Shown piece by piece: positions 15,897-23,635 of a stretch of DNA of 64,000 nucleotides. Origin of the DNA: Planctomycetota bacterium (GTDB lineage: Bacteria > Planctomycetota > UBA8742 > UBA2392); contig JAHBXZ010000010.1 of NCBI GenBank assembly GCA_019636215.1, positions 62,001-126,000 of the forward strand, written 5' to 3'. How positions within the stretch are numbered: position 1 is the stretch's first letter; each line of letters begins with the position of its first letter. Under the pieces are notes generated by a model that was given only the letters and a program-made list of their open reading frames with translations, made no database searches and was not told the origin of the DNA. Position numbers and translations under genes: made by a program.

Positions 15897-17225
15897 ATGC
15901 GCTGGATGCTGATGATTGCCCTTTGCTGCCCGGCCTTGGCCGCGCAGCCTGAACTGGAAACCAGACTGGCCGAACGCGACCGCAAGATTGCGGATCTTGA
16001 ACGCCGGCTTGAACACCTCGAATCACACCACACGCACGACGAAGAACCCAAGAAGAAGAAGCGCGACCACGATGCCGACGCCAGGGGCGTGTGGTTCGAG
16101 CTGCTGGATCTTTCCTTCAACTTGATGACCGTGGTCGGCACTTCCACCAGCACCGATGACGAGTTACGCGGCCTGCAGATCGGCGGCCACGACCCCCGCC
16201 GCCGTGGCTTCACCCTGCAGCAGGCCGAACTTGCCTTTGCCGGCGCGTTGCAACCCTACTTTGCAGCCGAGGCCTATCTGGTCGCCACAGAGGAAACAGT
16301 CGAGCTTGAAGAGGCCTTTTTGCGTTCGCTGTTTCTGCCCTGGTTCGAGCTCAAGGCCGGGTACTTCTTCACCGAGTTCGGGCGCATGAACCGCGTTCAC
16401 CCGCACGGCTGGACCTGGGCCGACCAGCCCGTGGCGCTGGGGCGGGTGCTTGGTGCCGAAGGCCTGCGCGGCGTGGGCGGGCGCGCGGCCTTGCATGCCG
16501 GCTGGGGCAGCCTGCTGTTTTCGGTGCAGAACGCCGACGACGAGTCAGCCACCAGCTTTCTCGGTGAAGGCCACGGCCATGGTCACCAAGACGAGCACGG
16601 CGGGGAAACAGTCGGCGGTCTGCCGCGCAGCGAACGCCGCACGCGCACCTTGGCGGACCTTCTGTACCTGCTGAGGATGGAGACCAGCCACGAGTTCGGG
16701 CATTGGACCTTGGGCGCCGGGGCCTCGGGCGCCTATGGCCCCAACGCCACCGGCGAGCGCGGCAAGACATGGCTGGCCGGTGCCGACGCCGCCCTGAAGT
16801 GGCAAGGCCATGAAAGCTGGTTCCGCGTCCAGGCCGAGTTTCTGCACCGCTACTTTCAGGCCGGGCCGGCAGTGTTCGAAAACGACCCGAGTGACCCCAG
16901 CGACGATAAGTTCTTCAGGCCCACCGTGCTGCATGACTGGGGCGCGTACCTGGAAGTCTCGGGCTCGCCGGGCTGGAACCTGCTGCTTGGCCTGCGACTG
17001 GAGTACGCCTCAGGGTTTCGGTCCGGCCATGAGCTGCGGCAAGAGGACCCGCTGCGCGACGACCGCCTGCGCATCTCGCCAATGGTGGGTTGGCAGCCGC
17101 TGGACCAGTTGAAAGTGACCCTGCAATACAACTTCGACCACACCGAACACCTGGGCGGCAAGACCAGCCACGGCCTGTGGCTGGGCATCCGCGTGATGTT
17201 CGGGGTGGACGGCCACAAGCACTGA
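15897..17225 (+). CDS. Outer-membrane beta-barrel protein with His-rich loops
   Basis: A 442-residue exported protein starting MRWMLMIALCCPALAAQ (signal peptide). A coiled-coil segment follows at about 18-45 (LETRLAERDRKIADLERRLEHLES), then a histidine/lysine-rich linker, and then alternating beta strands to a C-terminal aromatic strand (WLGIRVMFG). This is the layout of coiled-coil-tethered OM porins. A loop at about residues 220-236 contains GHGHGHQDEHGG, and the linker has SHHTHDEEP. These suggest zinc or nickel contact. With two Fur-family-like boxes upstream, a metal-starvation porin is a reasonable guess. Exact substrate unknown. Confidence 0.72.
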   Translation: MRWMLMIALCCPALAAQPELETRLAERDRKIADLERRLEHLESHHTHDEEPKKKKRDHDADARGVWFELLDLSFNLMTVVGTSTSTDDELRGLQIGGHDPRRRGFTLQQAELAFAGALQPYFAAEAYLVATEETVELEEAFLRSLFLPWFELKAGYFFTEFGRMNRVHPHGWTWADQPVALGRVLGAEGLRGVGGRAALHAGWGSLLFSVQNADDESATSFLGEGHGHGHQDEHGGETVGGLPRSERRTRTLADLLYLLRMETSHEFGHWTLGAGASGAYGPNATGERGKTWLAGADAALKWQGHESWFRVQAEFLHRYFQAGPAVFENDPSDPSDDKFFRPTVLHDWGAYLEVSGSPGWNLLLGLRLEYASGFRSGHELRQEDPLRDDRLRISPMVGWQPLDQLKVTLQYNFDHTEHLGGKTSHGLWLGIRVMFGVDGHKH

Positions 17226-17226
17226 G

Positions 17227-17754
17227 TCAGCGCGGTAAGTCGGCGTAGAGCTTCATGCTGCGCAGGATTTCGGTGTGCGCCACTTCGCGGCCTTCCCAGC
17301 CGATCACCCTGGTGCGCTGGCCCTCAAGGTCTTTGTAGACCTCAAAGAAGTGGGCGACTTCGCGCAGGAAGTGGGGCTGCAGGTCCGCAAGATCGTGCCA
17401 GGTCGAAAACAGCGGGTCGTTGATCGGCACGCACAGCACTTTGTCGTCTTTGTCGCCACGGTCGAGCATGCGAAACAGGCCAATCGGCCGCACGGTCAGC
17501 ACGCAGCCGGGGAAGGTGGGCTCGGTGACGATGGTCAGGTGATCCAGCGGGTCGCCGTCGTCGTAAAGGGTGCGCGGGATGATGCCGTAATCGCCGGGGT
17601 AGACCAGCGAGGAATACAGTACACGGTCCAGCTTGATGAACCCGCCGGCCTTGTCGATTTCGTATTTGTTGCGCGAGCCCTTGGGGATCTCAACGACAGC
17701 ATTGAGAAGCGTCGGGGGCTGGGGGCCAACCGCAAGATCATGCCAGTAGTGCAT
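17227..17754 (-). CDS. ppa: Inorganic pyrophosphatase, family I
   Basis: Hydrolyses pyrophosphate to phosphate and pulls biosynthetic reactions forward. The 175-residue product has the soluble family-I motifs: EIPKGSRNKYEID near residue 22 (substrate lysines and arginine), YPGDYGIIP, and the magnesium signature DDGDPLD at 65-71. A second acidic cluster (DRGDKDDKVLCVP) follows, as expected. Its stop is one base from the stop of the convergent barrel gene. The ATG at 17754 fits the family start. Confidence 0.96.
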   Translation of the reverse strand: MHYWHDLAVGPQPPTLLNAVVEIPKGSRNKYEIDKAGGFIKLDRVLYSSLVYPGDYGIIPRTLYDDGDPLDHLTIVTEPTFPGCVLTVRPIGLFRMLDRGDKDDKVLCVPINDPLFSTWHDLADLQPHFLREVAHFFEVYKDLEGQRTRVIGWEGREVAHTEILRSMKLYADLPR

Positions 17755-17790
17755 GGGCGCAGGTTAGCGTCGATGGGTTCACAGGAACAG

Positions 17791-17812
17791 GAGCCCGAAG
17801 CGTAAGCGAGGA
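17791..17812. repeat. Copy of the GAGCCCGAAGCGTAAGCGAG motif
   Basis: An exact 20-base copy lies 37 bases upstream of ppa, between ppa and the DAC-like gene. The same motif, shortened, occurs at 4842 and as an inverted pair around 59545-59634. Confidence 0.65.
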
Positions 17813-17875
17813 GTTGGTCCTCTCCATTGTGAAGTACTGCGGTAGCAACAAATGCCGACTGACGACCACGATTCG

Positions 17876-19219
17876 CTATGGCCGCGAATTCCAATAAACA
17901 ACCCTTCGCGTGAGTCGAGTAACCCAACTGAGGGACCCGTCCTGACTTACTACCAAAACAATCGCATCAAGTACCCTGTTTGCAACGCGAAAAGCCGCCA
18001 AGTGTCGGGTGCCTCGAGCATCGGATGGCTGTGCGGAAAACTGATTTCGGCCTCCTTTTCCGGCGACCACCTGATAGACAGTCGCAGGGGCGTCGGCCCC
18101 CGTCACAAAGGCGCCGAAGCACATGACGTTGAAGTTGCTGTCGGCCACAACAGCCCCATCGACCGACGCATAGTTCGCCCAGCTATCCGCAATCAATCGG
18201 AGTCCGGACGCGGCGGTGCTTAGCCCGCGAATTGGCGATTGTGAATCGTCCCCTGACCATTCGTCCTCCATGTGCTGACCTTCTACAGCACCTCGAGCCT
18301 GATGTTTGACGAGATTGTAGAGGCCGCATGATTGCCGAATCGACTCGAACGCGCGCTCATCCAACGCACCCTTAGATCGAACCTTTGGTCGGAGCAACTT
18401 CTTCGTGCCAACTATCGCCGAGGCCTTCACGCTAGGGCCCAAAAACACAACGATTCCTCCATGCTTTAGGGAAACAAGCCGTTCGCTAACGCCCTCCGCA
18501 AAGTCCGACATTCGCTTGGCAACGATTTCGACAAGTTCCTCATGCGCGTCCCCGCGAAAATGAGGAAATGTGGTCGCTACTAGTTCGCGTGCGCATACGC
18601 CAAAAAAGTGGTCTTGAAAGCGAACTGGAGTTTGGGAAGAGCTGTATCCAACGAGCTTGCCGTGCGCAAACCTTGCCACTTCGATTGAGCCAAGCGAAAA
18701 CCGAAGGTGTGCTGGCCCCTCAATCGAAATTTCGAGGTCCGGTAGGCGGCGGCGTCTGCGCGATCTACCCCCCATTTGGGTGCGATCCGAGTGAACTAGG
18801 CGCGTTCCTTGGCTGACAACAGCGGCAACTATCGACTTTGGCGTTCCAGCTTTCTCCTGCGCCACCACAACCAGCCGCGCGTTAGGTTCCGCAAAGGCGG
18901 TTGCTAGGTACACCAGGTTCTTGACATTCAGTGGTAAGTGAGGATCAAACGCGACGACCTTGCCGCCTGCAGTCCAGAGTTCGGGCAGGTAGTACTCTTC
19001 AATGACAACGCTACAACGAGGAGCCCTTCCTTCTTCCGTTTGAACGGATGCTTCATACAGCAGCGACGCCACTGCTGCGATCTGGCGTTCGTCTGGAATC
19101 CACTTCGCAAATGAGAACTGACTCTGCCGGGCTCTAGCCAGCAAAAGAACTTCCCGCGCATGAGCTACACCGAAGACATCTGACAGCATCAACCTGTCGC
19201 TAGACGCTGAATTCTGCAC
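17876..19219 (-). CDS. Protein with C-terminal diadenylate-cyclase-like (DisA_N/DACNV-type) domain
   Basis: A 447-residue protein not matching any neighbour in style: lower GC and different codon choice suggest acquisition. The C-terminal part, about 250-435, has diadenylate cyclase (DAC) features. HGGIVVFL at 253-260 matches the opening strand, DGAVVADSNF at 354-363 has the DGA motif, and GTRHLAAFRVAN at 403-414 is the RHR region, here R405-H406-L407. LDAIVLVVSQDG at 417-428 is the closing strand. In active DAC enzymes DGA and RHR hold ATP; here the third residue of RHR is Leu, so activity is uncertain. Related DAC-like families (DACNV and others) have been proposed as sensors or cyclases in nucleotide-based antiviral systems. 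The N-terminal 240 residues are unassigned. No effector gene is adjacent. Confidence in the fold is moderate to good; in function, low. Confidence 0.65.
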   Translation of the reverse strand: MQNSASSDRLMLSDVFGVAHAREVLLLARARQSQFSFAKWIPDERQIAAVASLLYEASVQTEEGRAPRCSVVIEEYYLPELWTAGGKVVAFDPHLPLNVKNLVYLATAFAEPNARLVVVAQEKAGTPKSIVAAVVSQGTRLVHSDRTQMGGRSRRRRRLPDLEISIEGPAHLRFSLGSIEVARFAHGKLVGYSSSQTPVRFQDHFFGVCARELVATTFPHFRGDAHEELVEIVAKRMSDFAEGVSERLVSLKHGGIVVFLGPSVKASAIVGTKKLLRPKVRSKGALDERAFESIRQSCGLYNLVKHQARGAVEGQHMEDEWSGDDSQSPIRGLSTAASGLRLIADSWANYASVDGAVVADSNFNVMCFGAFVTGADAPATVYQVVAGKGGRNQFSAQPSDARGTRHLAAFRVANRVLDAIVLVVSQDGSLSWVTRLTRRVVYWNSRP

Positions 19220-19267
19220 GTGAAACTCCTTGGGGCTGAAATGTTGGAAGTCCGCGCCGCCTGGCTG

Positions 19268-20779
19268 CTAACCCGTACTCACCGGTTCGCGGCGGATGAT
19301 GCGGGTCTCTCTAAACGCCTTCATTGTGGTCGGGTAGATCTCCGTCAGCGCCACGCGGCGGCCGGGCTCCACGATCATGCTCATGTGCTTGCGCTTGATC
19401 TCGTTGGGGTGTTTTAAACCCAGGGCGCGCACGATCATCATTACGTCGTGGTGCACGGCCTTCATGTAATTCGCCACGCGTGCGCTTTTGTCTGTCGGGT
19501 CCAGGCCGCGCTGCAGCCACCAGTGCTGCGTCGCCACGCCTGTGGGGCAGTGGTTAGTGTTGCACTGCAGGGCCTGGATGCACCCCAGGGCAAACATGAA
19601 CCCGCGCGCGATGTGGCACAGGTCCGCGCCCAAGCCCAGGGCGATGCAGGCCTCGGCACCGCTGATGATGCGGCCTGACCCGATGATCTTCACTTTGTGG
19701 CGCGCGCCTTCCTCGCGCAGGATGTTGTCGGCAATCGCCAGCGCTTCCTGCAACGATATGCCCATCCGGTCGGCCAGGCTGAGTGGTGCGGCGCCGGTGC
19801 CGCCTTCGGCCCCGTCAATGATGATGAAGTCGGGCCCGTCGTCGTTGGCGGCGATGTACTTGCCGACTTCGCGGATGAATTCCTCGCCGCCCAGCACGCA
19901 TTTAAAACCCGTGGGCTTGCCGCCACTGAGATCGCGCAGCTTGTTCACAAAGCGCATCAGGCCGGGCACGTCGTCGAACTCCGCGTGACAGTTGGGGCTG
20001 TGGCAATCTTCGCCCATGGGGATGCCGCGGATGGCCGAAATCTCGGCTGTCACTTTTTCTTTGGGCAGCACGCCGCCCTTGCCGGGTTTTGCGCCCTGGG
20101 CCAGCTTGATGTAGACGGCTTTGATCTGGTCTTTGCTGGCGACATTGCGAAAGGCGTCTTCACTGAAGGCGCCGTCGGGTGTGCGGCAGCCGAACTTGCC
20201 GGGGCCGACCTGGTAGAAAATGTCGCCGCCGCCATCGAGGTGGTACGGGCTGACGGAGCCTTCCCCGGTGCTCATGTACCCGCCGGCAAGCTTTGCGCCT
20301 TTGCTTAGCGCAAGCACGGCGTTCTTGCTGAGCGCGCCAAAGCTCATGCCGCTGATGTTGGCGATGTACTTCACGGCATAGGGTTTGGGGCGGTTGGCGC
20401 CCAGGATCACGGGCTCCATGTCGTCGCTGGCGTGCAGGTCGGGCGTGGGGAATGCGGCCGGGTTGAATTTGATCAGGCCCGGCGCGTCTTGATCCAACTG
20501 GGTGCCAAAGGGCACGGTATTGGAAAGCTTCTTGGCCGCGCGATAGACCCAGGACCGCTGCAGGCGCGTGAACGGCCGCTCCGTCAGGTCGCTGGTGACA
20601 ATGTACTGGCGCAGTGGCGGGCCCAGCTTTTCAAACAGATAGCGAAAGCGGCCAAAGAACGGGATCGTACGGCGAACGGCCTGCTTCCGCTGCAGCACAT
20701 CCGACAACGTGCTGAGCACCGCCAGCACGCCAAGGGCGATCAGCGTCCACTGCCACCAGGTGATGTTCTGGTACCACAT
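19268..20779 (-). CDS. FMN-binding glutamate synthase family protein
   Basis: Homologue of the FMN/iron-sulfur half of glutamate synthase (COG0069 type). ATG at 20779 gives 503 residues and an N-terminal hydrophobic helix (WWQWTLIALGVLAVLSTL), so it is probably membrane-associated. The FMN-barrel motifs are present: ISGMSFGALSKNAVLALS, STGEGSVSPYH, FIIIDGAEGGTGAAPLS and KIIGSGRIISGAE. The cysteine cluster CNTNHCPTGVATQ follows IQALQ. It lacks the amidotransferase domain of full GltB, so it cannot use glutamine by itself; related proteins occur in archaea and many bacteria and are of unclear substrate. An HSP-like PNC region (GEDCHSPNCHAEFDD) carries extra cysteines. Confidence 0.88.
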   Translation of the reverse strand: MWYQNITWWQWTLIALGVLAVLSTLSDVLQRKQAVRRTIPFFGRFRYLFEKLGPPLRQYIVTSDLTERPFTRLQRSWVYRAAKKLSNTVPFGTQLDQDAPGLIKFNPAAFPTPDLHASDDMEPVILGANRPKPYAVKYIANISGMSFGALSKNAVLALSKGAKLAGGYMSTGEGSVSPYHLDGGGDIFYQVGPGKFGCRTPDGAFSEDAFRNVASKDQIKAVYIKLAQGAKPGKGGVLPKEKVTAEISAIRGIPMGEDCHSPNCHAEFDDVPGLMRFVNKLRDLSGGKPTGFKCVLGGEEFIREVGKYIAANDDGPDFIIIDGAEGGTGAAPLSLADRMGISLQEALAIADNILREEGARHKVKIIGSGRIISGAEACIALGLGADLCHIARGFMFALGCIQALQCNTNHCPTGVATQHWWLQRGLDPTDKSARVANYMKAVHHDVMMIVRALGLKHPNEIKRKHMSMIVEPGRRVALTEIYPTTMKAFRETRIIRREPVSTG

Positions 20780-20844
20780 GCACGGCCTCGCAAAGGTGAC
20801 GTCGAAGTCTAGCCCCAGAATGAAAGCAGCGGCCAAAGCATATA

Positions 20845-20905
20845 CCGCCAAATCGCCAATGCGCCAAAGTCAGACTGGAACTTTGGCGCATTGGCGATTT
20901 GGCGG
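20845..20905. repeat. Perfect 26-bp inverted repeat, period 8
   Basis: The arm at 20845-20870 consists of octads CGCCAAAT, CGCCAATG and CGCCAAAG. Its exact complement is at 20880-20905, with a 9-base loop. It lies between the response regulator and the FMN glutamate synthase homologue, both on the minus strand. It resembles the heptad elements but has an 8-nt step. Confidence 0.85.
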
Positions 20906-20913
20906 CGCGCAGT

Positions 20914-21315
20914 TCAACGGCGCACGCGTTCTTCGCTGACGGCGGCGGTAACCAGCTTGGCCAGCTCGGCGGGGTCAAAGGGCTTGGCCAGGAACGCGTA
21001 CATGCCAAGCATGACGGCGCGCTCCAGTTCCTGCGGGTGGATGTTGCCGGTCAGCAGGATAATCGGCGTGCCGCGGTGGCTGAAGCTCTGGCGCAGGCGG
21101 GCAATCAGTTCAATGCCGGTGCCATCGGGCAAGTCGTAATCGACCACCACGGCGTCGGGCACGTTCTGCTTGAGAACCCACAGTGCATCCTCGAGTGTGC
21201 TGACGCAGTGGCATACGGCGCCAAGGCCCTGGATCAGTGCCTGGCTGGCACTGGCGGCTTCGGGGTCGGCCTCGATCAGCAGGACAACGGACTGTTTGGC
21301 GGTTTGTGGGTCCAT
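20914..21315 (-). CDS. Single-domain response regulator
   Basis: CheY-like receiver domain without output domain, 133 residues from the ATG at 21315. The acidic pair is at E15/D17 (LLIEADPE), the phosphoacceptor is Asp59 in VVVDYDLPDG, the switch threonine is in LLTG (Thr89), and the conserved lysine is Lys111 in AKPFD. It probably passes phosphate or binds another protein. No histidine kinase is adjacent. ATG at 21315 is preferred over 21348 because the receiver fold begins just after it. Confidence 0.9.
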   Translation of the reverse strand: MDPQTAKQSVVLLIEADPEAASASQALIQGLGAVCHCVSTLEDALWVLKQNVPDAVVVDYDLPDGTGIELIARLRQSFSHRGTPIILLTGNIHPQELERAVMLGMYAFLAKPFDPAELAKLVTAAVSEERVRR

Positions 21316-21556
21316 GGTCGTCGATTTCGAAAGAGCGGATGATGGCAAAGTTTTACAGGATGTCTACTTTCTTTGTGCTGATTACCACAGCCATGGCATG
21401 GCGCTGATCCGGCTGCTCTGCTGAGGCCCGCTTGCTGATTGATGTCTGGGACCAGCAGCAGAAGCCTTGCTCGTACTTCCGGTGCCCGCCATGATTGTAA
21501 CGAAAAAGTCATGAACAATGCGCCATGTAATATGGAAAATCTTGCCCAAGTCAGGC

Positions 21557-21585
21557 ACGGGGAAAGCCGCAAGTGCCTTCCCCGT
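21557..21585 (-). terminator. Possible terminator behind the DAHP synthase gene
   Basis: ACGGGGAA (21557-21564) pairs with TTCCCCGT (21578-21585) around a 13-base loop, 26 bases after the stop of the gene at 21611. The tract after it on the minus strand is only weakly T-rich, so this may be a Rho-dependent or RNA-stability hairpin. The remaining gap to the response regulator (21316-21556) shows no gene. Confidence 0.4.
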
Positions 21586-21610
21586 ATAGCTTTGCCTGTG
21601 ACGCAACAGA

Positions 21611-22759
21611 TCAGCGCACTACTTGCACATTTTGCAGTTCATCCGTGATAGCGCGCAGCTGCCCCGGCGACAGCGCCTGGCGTTTGTCGCACATGGCCAG
21701 TTCGCGGCAGGGGTGCATCTCGATAATCAGCCCGTCGGCGCCGCAGGCGTGGGCGGCCCGGCACAGCGGCGCGATCCACTCATGCCGCCCGGCCGCGTGG
21801 CTGGGATCGACAATCACCGGCAGGTGCGTCAGGCCGCGCAGCGCCACGACACTTGACAGGTCAAGGGTGTTGCGCGTTTCGCGCTCGAAGGTGCGGATGC
21901 CGCGTTCGCACAGAACCACGTTTGGGTTGCCCTCGATCAGCACGTACTCGGCGGCACACAGCCATTCACGAATCGTTGCGCTGGCCCCGCGCTTTAGCAG
22001 CACCGGACGGCCAGTGCGGGCGCAGGCCCGCAGCAGGGGTACGTTCTGCATGTTGCGCGCGCCGATCTGCAGCATATCGGCGTGGCGGGCGACTTCGGCG
22101 GCGTCGGCCGGGTCGGTGACCTCGGTGACCACGGCCATGTCGCGGGCGTGGGCGGCTTCGGCCAGCAGTTTCAGCCCTTCCAGACCCAGCCCCTGGAACT
22201 CGTAGGGGCTGGTGCGGGGCTTGAAGGCCCCACCGCGCACGATGCGCACGCCGCAGGCCCGGGCGTGATCGGCGGCTTGCCCAATCTGGTCAGGGGTTTC
22301 TACGGCACATGGCCCGGCAATGACCTCGAACAGTCCGGCGCCGATCCGGGCCGAGCCAACGTGCACCACGGTGCGCGGGCGCCCCGGCTCGCAGCGCGCC
22401 AGGCGGAAGGAGTCGCTGTCGGCGGGGGCTTCCACGACGGCGGGTTCGGGTTCGGCCTCCAGCTGGTGGGCGAAGCTGCCGCGCACAAGCAACTGCATCA
22501 GCTGGCGCGCCAGGCCGTCGCCCAGGCCAAGTTTTCTGGCCGCGGCGATCAGGGTGCGGGCATGGTCGCGTTCGCGGGTGGCGTCGAAGACGGGTCTGGC
22601 GGCCACGCGCTTGGCCAGGCCGATGTCGCGGGCGACATCGTTGCGCCGGGCCAGCAGCTGCAGCAGTTCGTGGTCAATGTGGTCAATCGCGGCGCGCAGT
22701 GTGCCAAGGACAAGCAGGTCGTCCCCGGCCGCGGGCGGCGTAAGTGTCTGGGTGTTCAT
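21611..22759 (-). CDS. Bifunctional chorismate mutase/3-deoxy-7-phosphoheptulonate synthase
   Basis: Two-domain shikimate-pathway enzyme of 382 residues. Residues about 15-95 are an AroQ chorismate mutase domain (LRAAIDHIDHELLQLLARRNDVARDIGLAK with its helical bundle). Residues about 110-382 are type I-beta DAHP synthase, with AGPCAVE, GAFKPRTSPYEFQG, TEVTDPADAAEVA, DMLQIGARNMQN, PVLLKRG and VDPSHAAGRHEW. In this fusion the mutase domain usually serves as allosteric sensor of chorismate or prephenate. It lies 17 bases behind the prephenate dehydratase gene, so both should be controlled by the leader peptide further upstream. Confidence in domains is high. Confidence 0.94.
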   Translation of the reverse strand: MNTQTLTPPAAGDDLLVLGTLRAAIDHIDHELLQLLARRNDVARDIGLAKRVAARPVFDATRERDHARTLIAAARKLGLGDGLARQLMQLLVRGSFAHQLEAEPEPAVVEAPADSDSFRLARCEPGRPRTVVHVGSARIGAGLFEVIAGPCAVETPDQIGQAADHARACGVRIVRGGAFKPRTSPYEFQGLGLEGLKLLAEAAHARDMAVVTEVTDPADAAEVARHADMLQIGARNMQNVPLLRACARTGRPVLLKRGASATIREWLCAAEYVLIEGNPNVVLCERGIRTFERETRNTLDLSSVVALRGLTHLPVIVDPSHAAGRHEWIAPLCRAAHACGADGLIIEMHPCRELAMCDKRQALSPGQLRAITDELQNVQVVR

Positions 22760-22776
22760 TTCGGTTTCCTTTGGGC

Positions 22777-23388
22777 TCAGGCCACGGCCTGTGCCAGCAG
22801 TTGCTTCACGGGTTCGATGTCAGTGTTTTCGCGGGCGACCAGGGCAAACGTGGTGCGGTTGTCGGGGTCGTCCTGCACGGGGCCTTCCAGGAAGTACAGG
22901 CCGGTGGCTTCGCCGATTCCTTTAGGGCCCAGGATTGCGGTGTCACCTCTAAATCGCACCAGTTCTGCGACGTGGCGGGCACCGTCATCCACGGCGCGCA
23001 GCGGCACGGTGTTGCGGCGCGCCCAGTTCGCGCATTGCGCGATCACCTGCGGGTGGGCCAGCACTACGCGAAGGTCGGCCATGCGCACACCGGGCCGGGT
23101 CATCAGCCAGTGCTCGATGCGCAGGGTCATTTCGTGCAGCACGCGCAGCTTCCAGACGCGGATGCTGCGCAGGGCGTCTTTGATCGGCCCGGTCGTCGTG
23201 TTGCGGACGGGCAGAATGGCCAGGTCAACGTGGCCGCTGGCGAGGTTTGCCGCGGCCTCGGCAAAGCTCGCGAACGGCCAGCCGAAGAACTGGTCGTGCA
23301 GCAGGGTCATGCCGGCGCGTTCACTGTTGCAACCGGGGCCGCCCTGGTAGGCCACTTTGTAGGGATGTCGGTGTTGAGGGTGCGTCAT
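22777..23388 (-). CDS. pheA: Prephenate dehydratase lacking ACT domain
   Basis: Converts prephenate to phenylpyruvate in phenylalanine synthesis. The 203-residue product covers only the catalytic domain: AYQGGPGCNSERAG near the start, LAILPVRNTTTGPI with the conserved asparagine, AHPQVIAQC, and a DDPDNRTTFAL segment equivalent to the DxxxNxTRF motif. The threonine at 179 is kept, but the arginine is Thr180. The ACT domain that gives feedback inhibition by phenylalanine in most homologues is absent. Control may therefore lie at transcription, which the attenuator upstream supports. ATG at 23388 with a GGAG site (GGAGATCACAATG) is clear. Confidence 0.88.
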   Translation of the reverse strand: MTHPQHRHPYKVAYQGGPGCNSERAGMTLLHDQFFGWPFASFAEAAANLASGHVDLAILPVRNTTTGPIKDALRSIRVWKLRVLHEMTLRIEHWLMTRPGVRMADLRVVLAHPQVIAQCANWARRNTVPLRAVDDGARHVAELVRFRGDTAILGPKGIGEATGLYFLEGPVQDDPDNRTTFALVARENTDIEPVKQLLAQAVA

Positions 23389-23410
23389 TGTGATCTCCTG
23401 GTTGGGTTGC

Positions 23411-23443
23411 AAAAAAGAAGAAGGCCCGCAGTCAGCGGGCCTT
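23411..23443 (-). terminator. Attenuator terminator of the pheA operon
   Basis: On the minus strand AAGGCCCGC, loop TGACT, GCGGGCCTT form a perfect 9-bp stem followed by CTTCTTTTTT. It stands 22 bases before the pheA start and 25 bases behind the stop of the leader peptide, in the place of a classic attenuator. A GCGGGCC copy in the leader codons (23482-23488) can pair with the GGCCCGC arm at 23435-23441 as an antiterminator. Confidence 0.9.
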
Positions 23444-23467
23444 TGCGTTGAGCGGATCTGGGGAATC

Positions 23468-23542
23468 TCAGTCCGAACGCCGGCCCGCGCCTTCAAAGTA
23501 GAAGGCATAAGCGAGCGCAAAAATGACGGCGTTGCGGTTCAT
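23468..23542 (-). CDS. Phe/Tyr-rich leader peptide of the pheA operon
   Basis: A 24-residue open frame from ATG at 23542 to TGA at 23468-23470. Its middle reads F-A-L-A-Y-A-F-Y-F, with Phe at 8, 14 and 16 and Tyr at 12 and 15, so five of nine residues are aromatic. The codons for TTC TAC TTT stand just ahead of a GCGGGCC segment complementary to the 5' arm of the attenuator hairpin. A promoter with TTGACA (23575-23580), 17-base spacing and TACCTT (23552-23557) leaves only nine bases before the ATG, so the leader may be translated leaderlessly. Stalling when Phe- or Tyr-tRNA is scarce would favour antitermination and express pheA and the DAHP synthase. Confidence 0.8.
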   Translation of the reverse strand: MNRNAVIFALAYAFYFEGAGRRSD

Positions 23543-23551
23543 GGCGCGGGG

Positions 23552-23580
23552 AAGGTATCGCGCGGTTGTTGACGTGTCAA
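23552..23580 (-). promoter_or_regulatory. Promoter of the pheA leader
   Basis: TTGACA at 23575-23580 (perfect -35), a 17-base spacer and TACCTT at 23552-23557 (-10, three of six matches). The leader ATG lies nine bases after the -10, so transcription should start close to the A of the ATG. Confidence 0.65.
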
Positions 23581-23635
23581 GGATAGTCACGGCGCAAACC
23601 CGCACAAAATGATTCAGGCCTCAAGCATTGGCCGG

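Noticed and set aside
22082..23350. 422-residue plus-strand frame over the DAHP synthase and pheA
   Set aside because: Antisense shadow of two recognised aromatic-pathway genes.
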